In this document: piece after piece, positions 23,603 through 32,577 of the stretch | Numbering within the stretch: the first letter of the stretch is position 1 | Layout: the number at the start of each line of letters is the position of its first letter | Assembly: GCF_007829835.1 (NCBI RefSeq) | Contig: NZ_VIWP01000010.1 | Coordinates: 1-64,000 of the forward strand | Direction: 5' to 3' | DNA from: Neorhizobium alkalisoli | GTDB lineage: Bacteria > Pseudomonadota > Alphaproteobacteria > Rhizobiales > Rhizobiaceae | DNA: 64,000 bases | The notes under the pieces: model-generated | Databases searched by the model: none | Told to the model about the DNA's origin: nothing | The model's input: only the letters and a program-made list of their open reading frames with translations | Program-made: the position numbers and the translations under genes

Positions 23603-25629
23603 TTCTGCATCCTGATGATGAGGTCGCCGTGTTCGTCGACAAGAAGCGTCTGGGCGCCGACGATCAGTGTCGTATCCTGCTGCTCGACGATCAGCGGTCC
23701 GGTCAGCTCGGTCCCGAGCGCAAGCCGGGCGCGGTCATAGACGGGCACATCGACCATGGCGCCTTCGAACCAGAGCGGCGAGCGGGCGATGGCGGGGTCG
23801 TCGCTCGGCGTGATGACCGGAACCGGCAATTTATCGGATGGCGGCGGCGCGCTGGCGGTCAGCCGCAGCAGGCAGATCTCGACGCTTTCGCTGCGGCGGT
23901 CATAACCGAAGCTGCGATGATGCGCCTGGTGGAAGGCTTCGACGGCCGCTTCGAGGCCATCGCCGGTCCAGGCAATCGGCAGCTGGTGGCCCTGGCCGCG
24001 ATAGCGCATTTCCAATACGGGCGAGAACGTCACGGACTTGAAGTCGATGCCATCCTTCTTCGACTGGGTGAACACCTTGCAGCCCAGGATTTCGATCGCC
24101 ATTCGGATGTCGGAATCCGACTTGGTCTCCGCAAGGCCGGAGATCATCGATGTCTCGTCATGTTTCCAGGGCGCCAGAAGAAGGCCGATGCCACAGAGAA
24201 GGCCGGGCGAGGGCGGCACGATGACGGTCTCGACATCCATTTCGGCACAGAGATCGACCGCGTGCAGCGGGCCGGCACCACCGAAGGCCATGACCGCAAA
24301 ATCGCGCGGCTCAAGCCCGCGCTCGACCGTGATACGGCGCATGCCGCGCACCATGGCCGCATTCACGACCTGTAGGATGCCGACTGCGGCCTCTTCGACG
24401 GAAATGCCGAGAGGGCCTGCGACATGCGTCTCGATCGCCCTTGCCGCTTTTTCGCGGTCGATGACGATGCCGCCGCCGATCTCGCGGCCCGGCCGCAGCC
24501 GTCCAAGGATGACATTCGCATCGGTCACCGTCGGGCGTTCGCCGCCCTTGCCATAGGCGGCCGGGCCCGGGCGGGCACCGGCGCTTTCCGGGCCGACCTT
24601 CAAAAGGCCGCCGGCATCCACATGGGCAATCGAGCCGCCGCCGGCACCAAGCGTGATGATGTCGAACATCGGCACGCGCAGCGGAAAGCCTTCGATCTCG
24701 CTTTCATAGCGGGTGAGGATATGGCCGTTCTCGATCAGGCCGACATCGAAACTGGTGCCGCCCATGTCGATCGTCACGACATTTGCGTAACCGGCCGCTT
24801 CGGCAAAACGGCGAGCGCCGATCATGCCGGCCGCGGGTCCGGAAAGACAGGTATGGACGGCCTTGACACCGCTTGCCGTTTCGATCGGCATGACGCCGCC
24901 GCCAGACTGCATGATGGCGGGCTCGGCCGTGACGCCGTCGGCGATCAGCGTATTGGCGATGCGCTCCAGATAATCCTTTAGCGGCGGCATGAGATAGGCG
25001 TTCATGACCGTCGTCGAGGTGCGTTCGAATTCGCCCGGCTCGGCCAGGACGTCGGAGGAAATCGAGATTTTCAGCTCCGGCGCCATGGCGCGGACAATTT
25101 CGGCCACGCGCTTTTCATGAGCGGCGTTGGCATAGGAATGCAGGAAGGAAATCGCGACCGTCTCGATCCCGGCCGCAAGCATCGCTTCGACGGCAACGCG
25201 CACCGTCTCCTCGTCGAGCGCTTCGGTAACGGCGCCGTCCGGCCCCAGCCTTTCGCCGATCTCGTAGATGAGTTCGCGCGGCACAAGCGGTTCGGGCTTG
25301 CGTGCATATTGATCGTAGAGATGGGCGCGGGTCTGGCGGCCGATCGCCAGCACGTCGCGGAAACCGCGGGTGATGAGAAGCGCGGTGCGTGCGCCGCGCC
25401 GCTCCAGGATCGCATTGGTCGCAACGGTTGTGCCGTGGGCAAAGCCGGAGAGTTCACCGGGCGAAATGCCTGCCATGCCAAGCGCCGTCCGTGCCGCCTC
25501 CACCACGGCGGTGGCCTGATGGCCCGTCGTGGTCGGTGTCTTCACGAAGAAGGTCTTGCCAGTCTCCTCTTCGAAGAGGCAAAGGTCGGTAAACGTGCCG
25601 CCGACATCACATCCGATGCGATAGACCAT
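23599..25629 (-). CDS. hyuA: Hydantoinase A / 5-oxoprolinase alpha-type subunit
   Basis: A 676-residue HyuA-family subunit with an ASKHA-type ATP-binding core: Gly-Cys-Asp-Val-Gly-Gly-Thr-Phe-Thr-Asp at the N-terminus and Asp-Met-Gly-Gly-Thr-Ser-Phe-Asp-Val in the middle. Gly-Gly-Ala-Gly-Pro-Leu-His-Ala follows near 430. Length matches N-methylhydantoinase A proteins. ATP phosphorylates the ring amide, which is then hydrolysed with HyuB. The ATG follows the upstream desulfhydrase stop by three bases, so the three genes form one operon. Alternatives are 5-oxoprolinase or acetone carboxylase relatives; the nearby glutathione/dipeptide-type importer slightly favours an oxoproline-like ring. Confidence 0.9.
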   Translation of the reverse strand: MVYRIGCDVGGTFTDLCLFEEETGKTFFVKTPTTTGHQATAVVEAARTALGMAGISPGELSGFAHGTTVATNAILERRGARTALLITRGFRDVLAIGRQTRAHLYDQYARKPEPLVPRELIYEIGERLGPDGAVTEALDEETVRVAVEAMLAAGIETVAISFLHSYANAAHEKRVAEIVRAMAPELKISISSDVLAEPGEFERTSTTVMNAYLMPPLKDYLERIANTLIADGVTAEPAIMQSGGGVMPIETASGVKAVHTCLSGPAAGMIGARRFAEAAGYANVVTIDMGGTSFDVGLIENGHILTRYESEIEGFPLRVPMFDIITLGAGGGSIAHVDAGGLLKVGPESAGARPGPAAYGKGGERPTVTDANVILGRLRPGREIGGGIVIDREKAARAIETHVAGPLGISVEEAAVGILQVVNAAMVRGMRRITVERGLEPRDFAVMAFGGAGPLHAVDLCAEMDVETVIVPPSPGLLCGIGLLLAPWKHDETSMISGLAETKSDSDIRMAIEILGCKVFTQSKKDGIDFKSVTFSPVLEMRYRGQGHQLPIAWTGDGLEAAVEAFHQAHHRSFGYDRRSESVEICLLRLTASAPPPSDKLPVPVITPSDDPAIARSPLWFEGAMVDVPVYDRARLALGTELTGPLIVEQQDTTLIVGAQTLLVDEHGDLIIRMQK

Positions 25630-25632
25630 GGT

Positions 25633-26649
25633 TCAGCCCGCCGTGGCGTTGGAAAGATCACTTGTGAGCAGGCCGGCATAGGGGTAGAGCGCCGGTGATC
25701 CACCGCAATGGATGAAGAGAACCGAGCTTCCCTTGCCGATCGAACCCTTTTCGACACAGCCGATAATGCCGGCGAAGGCCTTGCCGGTATAGACCGGATC
25801 GAGAAGCACGCCCTCGCTCTTGCCTGCAAGCTTGATTGCCGCATTGCCGTCTTCCGACGGGATCGAATAACCGGGACCGATATAGTCGTTCTCGATGCGG
25901 ATCTCGTCCGCCGTCCAGCGCTTCTCGTAAGCGAGAAGCTCGGCCGCGGCATTTGCCATGACGGCAATGCGCTCGCTGAACGGGACGGCGCTGCCGGTCA
26001 CCGCGATGCCGACCACTTCCGTCTTCGGCATGAACATGGCGCAGCCGACATGCAGGCCGGCCAGCGTGCCGCCCGATCCGACGGGGGCGACGATGTAATC
26101 CGGCGTGGCAGTGCCGGAGGCGGCATATTGCTCGGCGAGTTCCTTGACAGCATTGACATAGCCCATGGCGCCGAGTGCCGAGGCGCCGCCGAGCGGGATG
26201 ATGTAGGCCTTCTCGCCGCGGGCTTCTGCCTCATCCGCATGGTGCTGCATGCGTGGGTTGATCTCGGTGAAATAGGCGTCCGGATCAAGGAAATCGATGT
26301 CCGCGCCGAACAGATGGTCGAGCAGAAGATTGCCCTGATAGAGATCCGGGCGGTTGCCGCGCAGGACGAGGATCGGCTTCATGCCGAATTTCCGGGCCGC
26401 GGCGGCGGTCATGCGGGCATGGTTGGACTGGTGACCGCCGGTCGTAATCAGCACCTTGACGCCCTGCGCCACCGCGTCTGCCATCAGATATTCAAGCTTG
26501 CGAACCTTGTTGCCACCGCCGCCGAAGCCGGTGAAATCGTCGCGCTTGACGGAGAGCGAGATGCCAAGTTCCGCGCTCAGCCGCTCCAGCTTTTCGATCG
26601 GTGTCGGCAGGAAGCCGAGGGAGAGGCGGGGGATGTCTTCAAGCTTCAT
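25633..26649 (-). CDS. D-cysteine desulfhydrase / ACC-deaminase-family PLP enzyme
   Basis: A 338-residue fold-type II PLP enzyme. The PLP lysine is Lys48 in Gly-Gly-Gly-Asn-Lys-Val-Arg-Lys-Leu-Glu, followed by Thr-Thr-Gly-Gly-His-Gln-Ser-Asn-His-Ala-Arg, the phosphate and substrate loop of the D-cysteine desulfhydrase/ACC deaminase group. Such enzymes split D-cysteine to pyruvate, sulfide and ammonia, or act on related beta-substituted or cyclopropane amino acids. ATG at 26649 has GAGG eight bases upstream. It is the first gene of the leftward arm, about 55 bases from the shared palindrome. True ACC deaminase has specific active-site residues that I could not verify, so desulfhydrase-like is the safer name. 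Confidence 0.85.
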   Translation of the reverse strand: MKLEDIPRLSLGFLPTPIEKLERLSAELGISLSVKRDDFTGFGGGGNKVRKLEYLMADAVAQGVKVLITTGGHQSNHARMTAAAARKFGMKPILVLRGNRPDLYQGNLLLDHLFGADIDFLDPDAYFTEINPRMQHHADEAEARGEKAYIIPLGGASALGAMGYVNAVKELAEQYAASGTATPDYIVAPVGSGGTLAGLHVGCAMFMPKTEVVGIAVTGSAVPFSERIAVMANAAAELLAYEKRWTADEIRIENDYIGPGYSIPSEDGNAAIKLAGKSEGVLLDPVYTGKAFAGIIGCVEKGSIGKGSSVLFIHCGGSPALYPYAGLLTSDLSNATAG

Positions 26650-26703
26650 GAAATGATCCTCGTTTTCGAGCGCAGCGCATCGGAGGGCTTGGTCGCTCAC
26701 TAT

Positions 26704-26720
26704 GGATATATCATATATCC
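26704..26720. promoter_or_regulatory. 17-bp palindromic operator, left divergon
   Basis: GGATATAT, centre C and ATATATCC form a perfect palindrome in the gap between the desulfhydrase-like gene (minus) and the fused ABC ATPase gene (plus). Read on the minus strand it agrees at 15 of 17 bases with the site at 37265-37281 beside the gntR-type gene. It is the likely binding site of that regulator. Confidence 0.7.
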
Positions 26721-26818
26721 TATATCAGCGCTGGCAAGATGCTTTTATTTGTGGCATGCAACATAATGAGGCAGAGATGTCCTCGACCGCCTTCTGACGA
26801 CCCCCGAAAGGATTTGAC

Positions 26819-28663
26819 ATGGCTGAGCCCGTGATCAGCGTTTCCGGCTTGAAAACATCATTCCGCAGGAAAGGCCTGTGGCTGCCGGTCGTGCACGATG
26901 TCTCGTTCGAGGTTGCTGCCGGTGAAACGGTCGCTCTGGTCGGGGAGAGCGGATCGGGCAAAAGCGTCACGGCCATGTCGGTAATGCGGCTCTACCAGCC
27001 AGATACATGCCGCATTGAAGGCGAAGTCAGGCTCGAAGGGCAAAACCTTCTGACGCTGCCGGAACGGAAGATGCATGACATCCGCGGCAACCGGATCGCG
27101 ATGATCTTTCAGGAGCCGATGACCAGCCTCAATCCGTCGCTGACGATCGGCGACCAGATTTCCGAAGTGCTCGTTGCCCATCGCGGCCTTTCCTTCGGCG
27201 CGGCCGCCAAGGAGACGCTGGGGCTGATGGAAAAGGTCCGTATCCCGTCGGCGGCCAAGCGCATGGAGGAATATCCGCATCAGCTGTCCGGCGGCATGCG
27301 CCAGCGCATCATGATCGCCATGGCGCTCGCCTGCCGTCCGCGGCTCCTGATCGCCGACGAGCCGACCACGGCCTTGGACGTGACGATCCAGGCGCAGATC
27401 CTCGAACTGATCAAGCTGTTGCAGGAAGAAGAGGGAATGGGCGTCCTCTTCATCACCCACGACATGGGCGTCGTCGCCGAGATCGCCGACCGTACGATCG
27501 TCATGTACAAGGGAGAAGCGATCGAACGCGGAGAGACCGAGCAGGTTTTCGCCGACCCTCAGCGTGCCTATACGAAAGCGCTGCTATCGGCCGTGCCGAA
27601 ACTCGGCTCCATGACCGGTGAGGCAGGCCCCGCGCGTTTCCCGCTGATCGATGTCGAAAGCGGCGAGCCCGTTGCCATGCCGCCGGTCGAGGACACCGTG
27701 TCGATAAAGCCCGAACCTCTCCTGCAGGTCCGCGATCTCGTCACCCGTTTCGATATTGGCGGCGGCTTTCTGGGCTCGACGTCCGGCCGCGTTCATGCGG
27801 TGGAAAATATCTCTTTCGATCTGAAGGCCGGCGAAACGCTGGCTCTGGTCGGAGAGAGTGGTTGCGGAAAATCGACCACGGGCCGTACGATCATGCGGCT
27901 GCTCGACGCCAATTCGGGGTCGGTAAAGCTCGATGGCAAGGAACTTCTCGACCTTTCCAGCCAGCAGATGCGCGACATGCGCCGGCATATCCAGATGATC
28001 TTTCAGGATCCGTTCGCCTCGCTCAATCCGCGTATCGAGGTGGGCGATGCGATTGCCGAGCCGCTGCTTGCCCATAATATCGCCTCGGGCAAAAAGGACG
28101 CTCGAGATCGGGTGGCTGAGCTAATGGTCAAGGTCGGGTTGCAGCCGGACATGGCAAGCCGCTTCCCGCACGAATTTTCCGGCGGCCAGCGGCAGCGTAT
28201 CTGCATCGCCCGCGCGCTTGCCATGGCGCCGCAGGTGATCGTTGCGGACGAGGCCGTGTCGGCGCTCGACGTGTCGATCAAGGCGCAGGTGATCAACCTG
28301 ATGCTCGATCTGCAGGAAAGCATGGGCCTTGCCTATCTGTTCATCTCCCACGACATGGCCGTGGTCGAGCGGATGAGCCATCGCGTCGCGGTCATGTATC
28401 TCGGCGAGATCGTCGAGATCGGCCCGCGTCAGTCGATTTTCGAGAACCCGCAGCATCCCTATACGCGACGGCTACTGGAGGCCGTACCGATCCCCGATCC
28501 GACCCGCCGTGGCATCCGCCGAGGTCTCAGCAATGACGAGATCAAGAGCCCCGTCAGGCCCTTGTCCTATGTCGCGCCGAAGCGGGAGTATCGCGAAGTA
28601 TCGCCAGGCCACCTGGTTCAGGTCTTCGGCGATGAATGGGGTAATGCCGCAGTTGCGGCCTGA
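26819..28663 (+). CDS. Fused dual ATPase of a dipeptide/glutathione-type ABC importer
   Basis: A 614-residue protein joining two ABC ATPase domains, like GsiA or a DppD-DppF fusion. Domain 1 has Walker A Gly-Glu-Ser-Gly-Ser-Gly-Lys-Ser (42-49), signature Leu-Ser-Gly-Gly-Met-Arg-Gln-Arg and Walker B ending Ala-Asp-Glu-Pro. Domain 2 has Walker A near 344-351, signature Phe-Ser-Gly-Gly-Gln-Arg-Gln-Arg and Walker B ending Ala-Asp-Glu-Ala. Both domains end in the oligopeptide-family C-terminal extension. It must work with the binding protein and permeases of the right divergon at 33.9-37.2 kb, since no other permeases of this class are present. Its promoter region holds the shared palindrome about 100 bases upstream. 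Confidence 0.93.
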   Translation: MAEPVISVSGLKTSFRRKGLWLPVVHDVSFEVAAGETVALVGESGSGKSVTAMSVMRLYQPDTCRIEGEVRLEGQNLLTLPERKMHDIRGNRIAMIFQEPMTSLNPSLTIGDQISEVLVAHRGLSFGAAAKETLGLMEKVRIPSAAKRMEEYPHQLSGGMRQRIMIAMALACRPRLLIADEPTTALDVTIQAQILELIKLLQEEEGMGVLFITHDMGVVAEIADRTIVMYKGEAIERGETEQVFADPQRAYTKALLSAVPKLGSMTGEAGPARFPLIDVESGEPVAMPPVEDTVSIKPEPLLQVRDLVTRFDIGGGFLGSTSGRVHAVENISFDLKAGETLALVGESGCGKSTTGRTIMRLLDANSGSVKLDGKELLDLSSQQMRDMRRHIQMIFQDPFASLNPRIEVGDAIAEPLLAHNIASGKKDARDRVAELMVKVGLQPDMASRFPHEFSGGQRQRICIARALAMAPQVIVADEAVSALDVSIKAQVINLMLDLQESMGLAYLFISHDMAVVERMSHRVAVMYLGEIVEIGPRQSIFENPQHPYTRRLLEAVPIPDPTRRGIRRGLSNDEIKSPVRPLSYVAPKREYREVSPGHLVQVFGDEWGNAAVAA

Positions 28664-28693
28664 AGCTTGGGAAAGGGGTCAGGGAACGTGTCG

Positions 28694-29389
28694 ATGCAGA
28701 ACCGGGTTGCAATGATCAGCGGTGCCTCACGCGGCATTGGCGCCGCCATTGCGGAAAAACTCCTGGCCGAAGGCTGGGCCGTCAGCCTCGGTGTTCGGAC
28801 GCCTGAAACATCGACGTTCGTCGGAAATCCGAACGCCTTGGTCTGCCGTTTCGATGCGCTCGATCCGGCAAGCGAACGGAGCTGGGTCTACCAGACGATC
28901 GCCCATTTCGGCCGGCTGGACGGGCTGGTGCACAATGCGGGCATGATGATCCCGAAAACCGTGCTGGAGGCGGAAGACGCGGATTTCGACATGATCTTCA
29001 ACGTCAACGTCAAATCGCCGATGCGCCTTTCCCAACTCGCATGGCCGCATCTGGAAAAGGCGGCCGCAGGCCGTGTCGTGACCGTCGCGTCGCTTTCCGG
29101 CAAGCGGGTCAAATCGGCGGGCTCGGGTCTTTATGCCATGTCGAAATTTGCGGTGGTTGCTCTAGGTCATGGCCTTCGCCAATGCGGCAAGGACAGTGGC
29201 GTTCGTTCGACGGTCATCTGCCCGAGCTTTGTCGCAACCGATATGGGAAATGCGCTCGCCAATCGCGACAGCGCGGAATTGACCCAGCCGGAAGATATTG
29301 CCCGGATCGTGCATATGGTTCTCGAACTTCCCAAGACGGCGAGCATTGCCGAAATTCCTGTGCATTTCAGCGTGGAAGACTGCTACTGA
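28694..29389 (+). CDS. Short-chain dehydrogenase/reductase (SDR)
   Basis: A 231-residue classical SDR. The cofactor motif is Gly-Ala-Ser-Arg-Gly-Ile-Gly near the N-terminus; His-Asn-Ala-Gly, an active-site Ser in Val-Ala-Ser-Leu-Ser and Tyr-Ala-Met-Ser-Lys (about 146-150) complete the catalytic set. It oxidises or reduces an alcohol/carbonyl using NAD(P). ATG at 28694 is chosen, with AGGGA upstream; GTG at 28688 is an alternative. It follows the ABC ATPase by about 30 bp and precedes the FAD oxidoreductase by one base, so all three are co-transcribed. The substrate is unknown. Confidence 0.88.
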   Translation: MQNRVAMISGASRGIGAAIAEKLLAEGWAVSLGVRTPETSTFVGNPNALVCRFDALDPASERSWVYQTIAHFGRLDGLVHNAGMMIPKTVLEAEDADFDMIFNVNVKSPMRLSQLAWPHLEKAAAGRVVTVASLSGKRVKSAGSGLYAMSKFAVVALGHGLRQCGKDSGVRSTVICPSFVATDMGNALANRDSAELTQPEDIARIVHMVLELPKTASIAEIPVHFSVEDCY

Positions 29390-29390
29390 C

Positions 29391-30740
29391 ATGAACGCCC
29401 CCCTCATTCATCGCGGCCCGGCGATCACGGCGGTCGCGAATTCGCCAAAACTTCCCAAAAGCGTCGATGTGGCGATCGTCGGCGGCGGCATTATCGGCGT
29501 TTCCACCGCCTTCTTCCTGGCCCGGCAAGGCATCCGCGTCGCACTTCTCGAAAAGGGCGAGATCGGCGGCGAGCAATCCGGCCGCAACTGGGGCTGGGTC
29601 CGGCTTGCGGGTCGCGATCTGCGCGAACTGCCGTTGATGCTGCAATCCCATGCCATATGGGACACGCTGCGCCAGGAAACCGGTTTCGATGTCGGATATC
29701 GCCGGCGCGGTATTCTTTACGCGGCAAAAACGCCCGAAGCACGCGATCGCCACCGGCGCTGGGCGGCTGCAGCGCGCGAATTCGGCATCGATGCCCGAAG
29801 CCTCGACCCTTCGCAGGTCGCCGGTTTCGTGCAGGGCCTCAACCGTATGGTGTTCGGCGGTATGTACGTGCCGGAAGATGCCGGCGCGGAGCCACAGCTC
29901 GCAGCCCCTGCCATCGCATCCGCGGCACAAGCGGCGGGCGCCTTCCTCTTTCAGCAATGCGCCGTACGTGGTCTCGATATCGAGGCGGGCAAGGTTGCCG
30001 GCGTGGTGACCGAGAACGGCCGGATGAAGGCCTCGACGGTGATCGTCGCCGGCGGTGCCTGGTCGTCGCATTTGCTCTCGCGCCATGGCGTGCGTCTGCC
30101 GCAACTCAGAGTGCTCTCCTCGGTGATGCGCACGGCACCGCTCGAGACCAGTATCGAACCCGCAATGGGCTTTTCGGATTTCTCCATCCGCAAGCGGCTT
30201 GATGGCGGTTATACCGTCGCGTCCTCGGCCACCAGCCTCGTCGATATCGTGCCGAACAGCTTTCGTTTCTTCCGGGAGTTCATGCCGGCCTTCCGGCTGG
30301 AGCGGAAATCGCTGAAGCTGCGTTTCGGCAAGCCGTTTTTCGACGAACTGGTCGCATACAGGCATCGGCCGTTCGATGAGAAAAGCATTTACGAAACCAT
30401 CCGGGTTCTCGATCCGACGCAGGATGCGGAGCTGCTGGCCGGTGTCGAGGCCTATATGCGAGCCGGCATTCCGGCTTTCCGCGACGTGCCGATCGTACAG
30501 AAATGGGGCGGCATGATCGATACCACGCCGGATGTGATCCCGGTCATCTCGAAAGTCGAGGCGCTGCCGGGCCTTGTGATCGGCACCGGCTTTTCGGGCC
30601 ATGGTTTCGGCATTGGTCCGGGGGCGGGACGATTGCTGTCTGAGATCGCCACCGGCAGCACCCCTTGCGTCGATCCGGCCCCGTTCCGTTTCTCACGCTT
30701 CAGCGACGGAAGCCCGATCGAAATCCAGAGCTGGCTTTAG
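29391..30740 (+). CDS. FAD-dependent oxidoreductase, D-amino-acid-oxidase (DAO) family
   Basis: A 449-residue DAO-family flavoenzyme related to DadA, sarcosine and glycine oxidases. The ADP-binding motif is Val-Gly-Gly-Gly-Ile-Ile-Gly in the first 50 residues, then Leu-Glu-Lys-Gly-Glu and Asn-Trp-Gly-Trp-Val-Arg. The C-terminus has Gly-Thr-Gly-Phe-Ser-Gly-His-Gly-Phe-Gly-Ile-Gly-Pro, the second FAD contact. It would oxidise an amine or amino acid to an imine. The ATG comes one base after the SDR stop. Its 3' end overlaps the convergent sulfurtransferase stop by a few bases, so the two arms of the island meet here without a gap. Confidence 0.9.
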   Translation: MNAPLIHRGPAITAVANSPKLPKSVDVAIVGGGIIGVSTAFFLARQGIRVALLEKGEIGGEQSGRNWGWVRLAGRDLRELPLMLQSHAIWDTLRQETGFDVGYRRRGILYAAKTPEARDRHRRWAAAAREFGIDARSLDPSQVAGFVQGLNRMVFGGMYVPEDAGAEPQLAAPAIASAAQAAGAFLFQQCAVRGLDIEAGKVAGVVTENGRMKASTVIVAGGAWSSHLLSRHGVRLPQLRVLSSVMRTAPLETSIEPAMGFSDFSIRKRLDGGYTVASSATSLVDIVPNSFRFFREFMPAFRLERKSLKLRFGKPFFDELVAYRHRPFDEKSIYETIRVLDPTQDAELLAGVEAYMRAGIPAFRDVPIVQKWGGMIDTTPDVIPVISKVEALPGLVIGTGFSGHGFGIGPGAGRLLSEIATGSTPCVDPAPFRFSRFSDGSPIEIQSWL

Positions 30741-31558
30741 ACTTCCTCGGCCGGGCCGATCTCCAGCGGCAGGGCGGCATTGCCCGCCCATTCATGCCAG
30801 GATCCGACATAGATCTTCACCTTGTCGTAGCCAGCAAGCTTCAGGCCATAAAGCGCGGTCGCGGCGCGAGCGCCGCGGTGGCAATAGGTAATGATTTCGC
30901 GATCCGGCGACAGGCCGGCCTTTTCGGCGATCTCACGGATCTCGGCGGCAGGCCGGTATTTCCCGTCCTTCAGCATGTCCTCGTAGAATGCGAAATGCGA
31001 ATGGGGAATGCGGCCCGGACGTGCGCAGCAGGGATGCAGGAACGTTCCTTCAAATTCCGCCTTCCGGCGGACGTCGAAGACGTCGGCATCGTGATCCGCA
31101 TGATTCAGCACCTCTTGCGTGGAGGCGACGAGAGAACGATCGAACCGGAAGCCACCGGTGTTCGATTGTGCAATGACTTCTGGCAGGCCAATTCCTGACG
31201 CGGTACCACCTCCTGCAGCCTTCCACGCCTGAATTCCGCCATCAAGGACCAACCCGCCTTTCAAGCCGACGAACTCATAGAACCATAGGCCGCGTGGTGA
31301 AATCATGCCGGTCTGCTCCTCGAAGAACACCGGGATGCGGTCGCCGCCGAGACCTAGCCGGTCGAAAGATTCGCGCGCGCCCGCAGCCATGCCGGCAATT
31401 CCAGCCTCGTCGCTTTCCGGAATGAAGTAGTCATAGACGTTGAGACTGATCGCGCCCGGAATGGTTGCTTCGCGCCAGACTGCTTCGGGGCGGACATCGA
31501 CCGGAACGAGCCTGCCTTCCGGCAGCGTGCGGATGAGTTCGGCGGCGGTGATGATCAT
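30737..31558 (-). CDS. Two-domain sulfurtransferase (thiosulfate/3-mercaptopyruvate type)
   Basis: A 273-residue protein of two rhodanese modules. The N-terminal module (about 5-125) lacks an active Cys. The C-terminal module (about 140-265) carries Cys226 in Ile-Thr-Tyr-Cys-His-Arg-Gly-Ala-Arg, the persulfide loop. Enzymes of this layout move sulfane sulfur from thiosulfate or 3-mercaptopyruvate to cyanide, thiols or proteins. ATG at 31558 has AAGGAA six bases before it; the open frame extends far upstream but there overlaps the cyclodeaminase gene. Last gene of the leftward arm of the right divergon. With the desulfhydrase-like gene it points to a substrate containing reduced sulfur. Confidence 0.88.
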   Translation of the reverse strand: MIITAAELIRTLPEGRLVPVDVRPEAVWREATIPGAISLNVYDYFIPESDEAGIAGMAAGARESFDRLGLGGDRIPVFFEEQTGMISPRGLWFYEFVGLKGGLVLDGGIQAWKAAGGGTASGIGLPEVIAQSNTGGFRFDRSLVASTQEVLNHADHDADVFDVRRKAEFEGTFLHPCCARPGRIPHSHFAFYEDMLKDGKYRPAAEIREIAEKAGLSPDREIITYCHRGARAATALYGLKLAGYDKVKIYVGSWHEWAGNAALPLEIGPAEEV

Positions 31559-31587
31559 GGCCGGTTCCTTGTCTTCGTCTTTATGGA

Positions 31588-32577
31588 TCAGATTGAAGGC
31601 AGCAGCGTGCCGATATACATCGCCGCGGCGCTGCGCAGAATGCGGGCGGCAAAGGCGATATCGAAGACGTTGAGCCCGAAACTCGAGAAGTAGAGCGACG
31701 CGTCGGCCTGTGGCTTCCAGCCATCCAGAAGGATGGCTGGAAGGTCCGCCGCCACACGCTCGGCCGAAAACTGCCCGGCGCGATACATCTGGAATAGGCT
31801 CTTGGCGCTCTTGTTCGCGAAATCGCCCCAGAGATCGACGGTGACGATATCTGTCGCCGCGATCGTCTCGAACATGACTTCGTGAAAGCCGATCTGCATG
31901 ATCAGCCTGCCGGGCCTCACCACCGAGGCGTCGATGAATGGCTGGGGCGCCGAAGTGCAGCAGATGACGACATCGACGTTCGCGATCGCATCGGCCAGAT
32001 TGGCATGCGGCACCAGCCGCGTTGCCGCCGCTGTGGCGGCGGCCTGTTCTATCAACGTATCGAGATGGGCACGCGTGCGGTTCCAGAGATGGATCGCCTC
32101 GATCTCCGGAAACAGCGCCAGCAGCATGTCGAGATGCGACTGCGCATGCTGGCCGGCACCGAGAAGGGCAACCGATCTGATTCCGCCGGCTTTCAGCGCG
32201 CGTATCGCCGCTGCGGAGACGGCGGCGGTCCGCATGCGGGTGAGAAGGGCGCTTTCGACGCTGCCGACAGGCGCGCCATCGGCAAGGCGGTTGATGATGG
32301 TCGTGCTGCTGATACTCGGCAGGTCGCCGATCGGTTCGGCGCGGTGCACGGTCCACTTCAGGCCCGCCGCATCATAATCGCCGCCGACAAAGGCCGGCAG
32401 GCCATAGGCCTTGTTGCGGGGATCCATGCCAAGCGGCATGACGCTTTCGGCGACCATGCCTGCCCGGCCATCGCGCAGGAGCCGGATTGTCGCGTGCACG
32501 TCCTCGACGGCGGCCGTCCAGTCAAGAGCGCCGGCCTCGATCGCGTCGGTGCGGGAAAGGTGGCGGATCGTGGTCAT
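31588..32577 (-). CDS. Ornithine cyclodeaminase/mu-crystallin-family enzyme
   Basis: A 329-residue protein of the OCD/mu-crystallin family. The Rossmann motif is Val-Ala-Leu-Leu-Gly-Ala-Gly-Gln-His-Ala-Gln-Ser-His in the middle, preceded by Leu-Thr-Arg-Met-Arg-Thr-Ala-Ala-Val-Ser-Ala, the usual substrate/cofactor helix. Members include ornithine cyclodeaminase, alanine dehydrogenase and ketimine reductases that act on cyclic sulfur-containing imines. In this sulfur-flavoured cluster a ketimine or imino-acid reductase role is plausible, as inference. The ATG overlaps the M20 stop by four bases (ATGA), and the sulfurtransferase follows after 29 bp. Confidence 0.88.
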   Translation of the reverse strand: MTTIRHLSRTDAIEAGALDWTAAVEDVHATIRLLRDGRAGMVAESVMPLGMDPRNKAYGLPAFVGGDYDAAGLKWTVHRAEPIGDLPSISSTTIINRLADGAPVGSVESALLTRMRTAAVSAAAIRALKAGGIRSVALLGAGQHAQSHLDMLLALFPEIEAIHLWNRTRAHLDTLIEQAAATAAATRLVPHANLADAIANVDVVICCTSAPQPFIDASVVRPGRLIMQIGFHEVMFETIAATDIVTVDLWGDFANKSAKSLFQMYRAGQFSAERVAADLPAILLDGWKPQADASLYFSSFGLNVFDIAFAARILRSAAAMYIGTLLPSI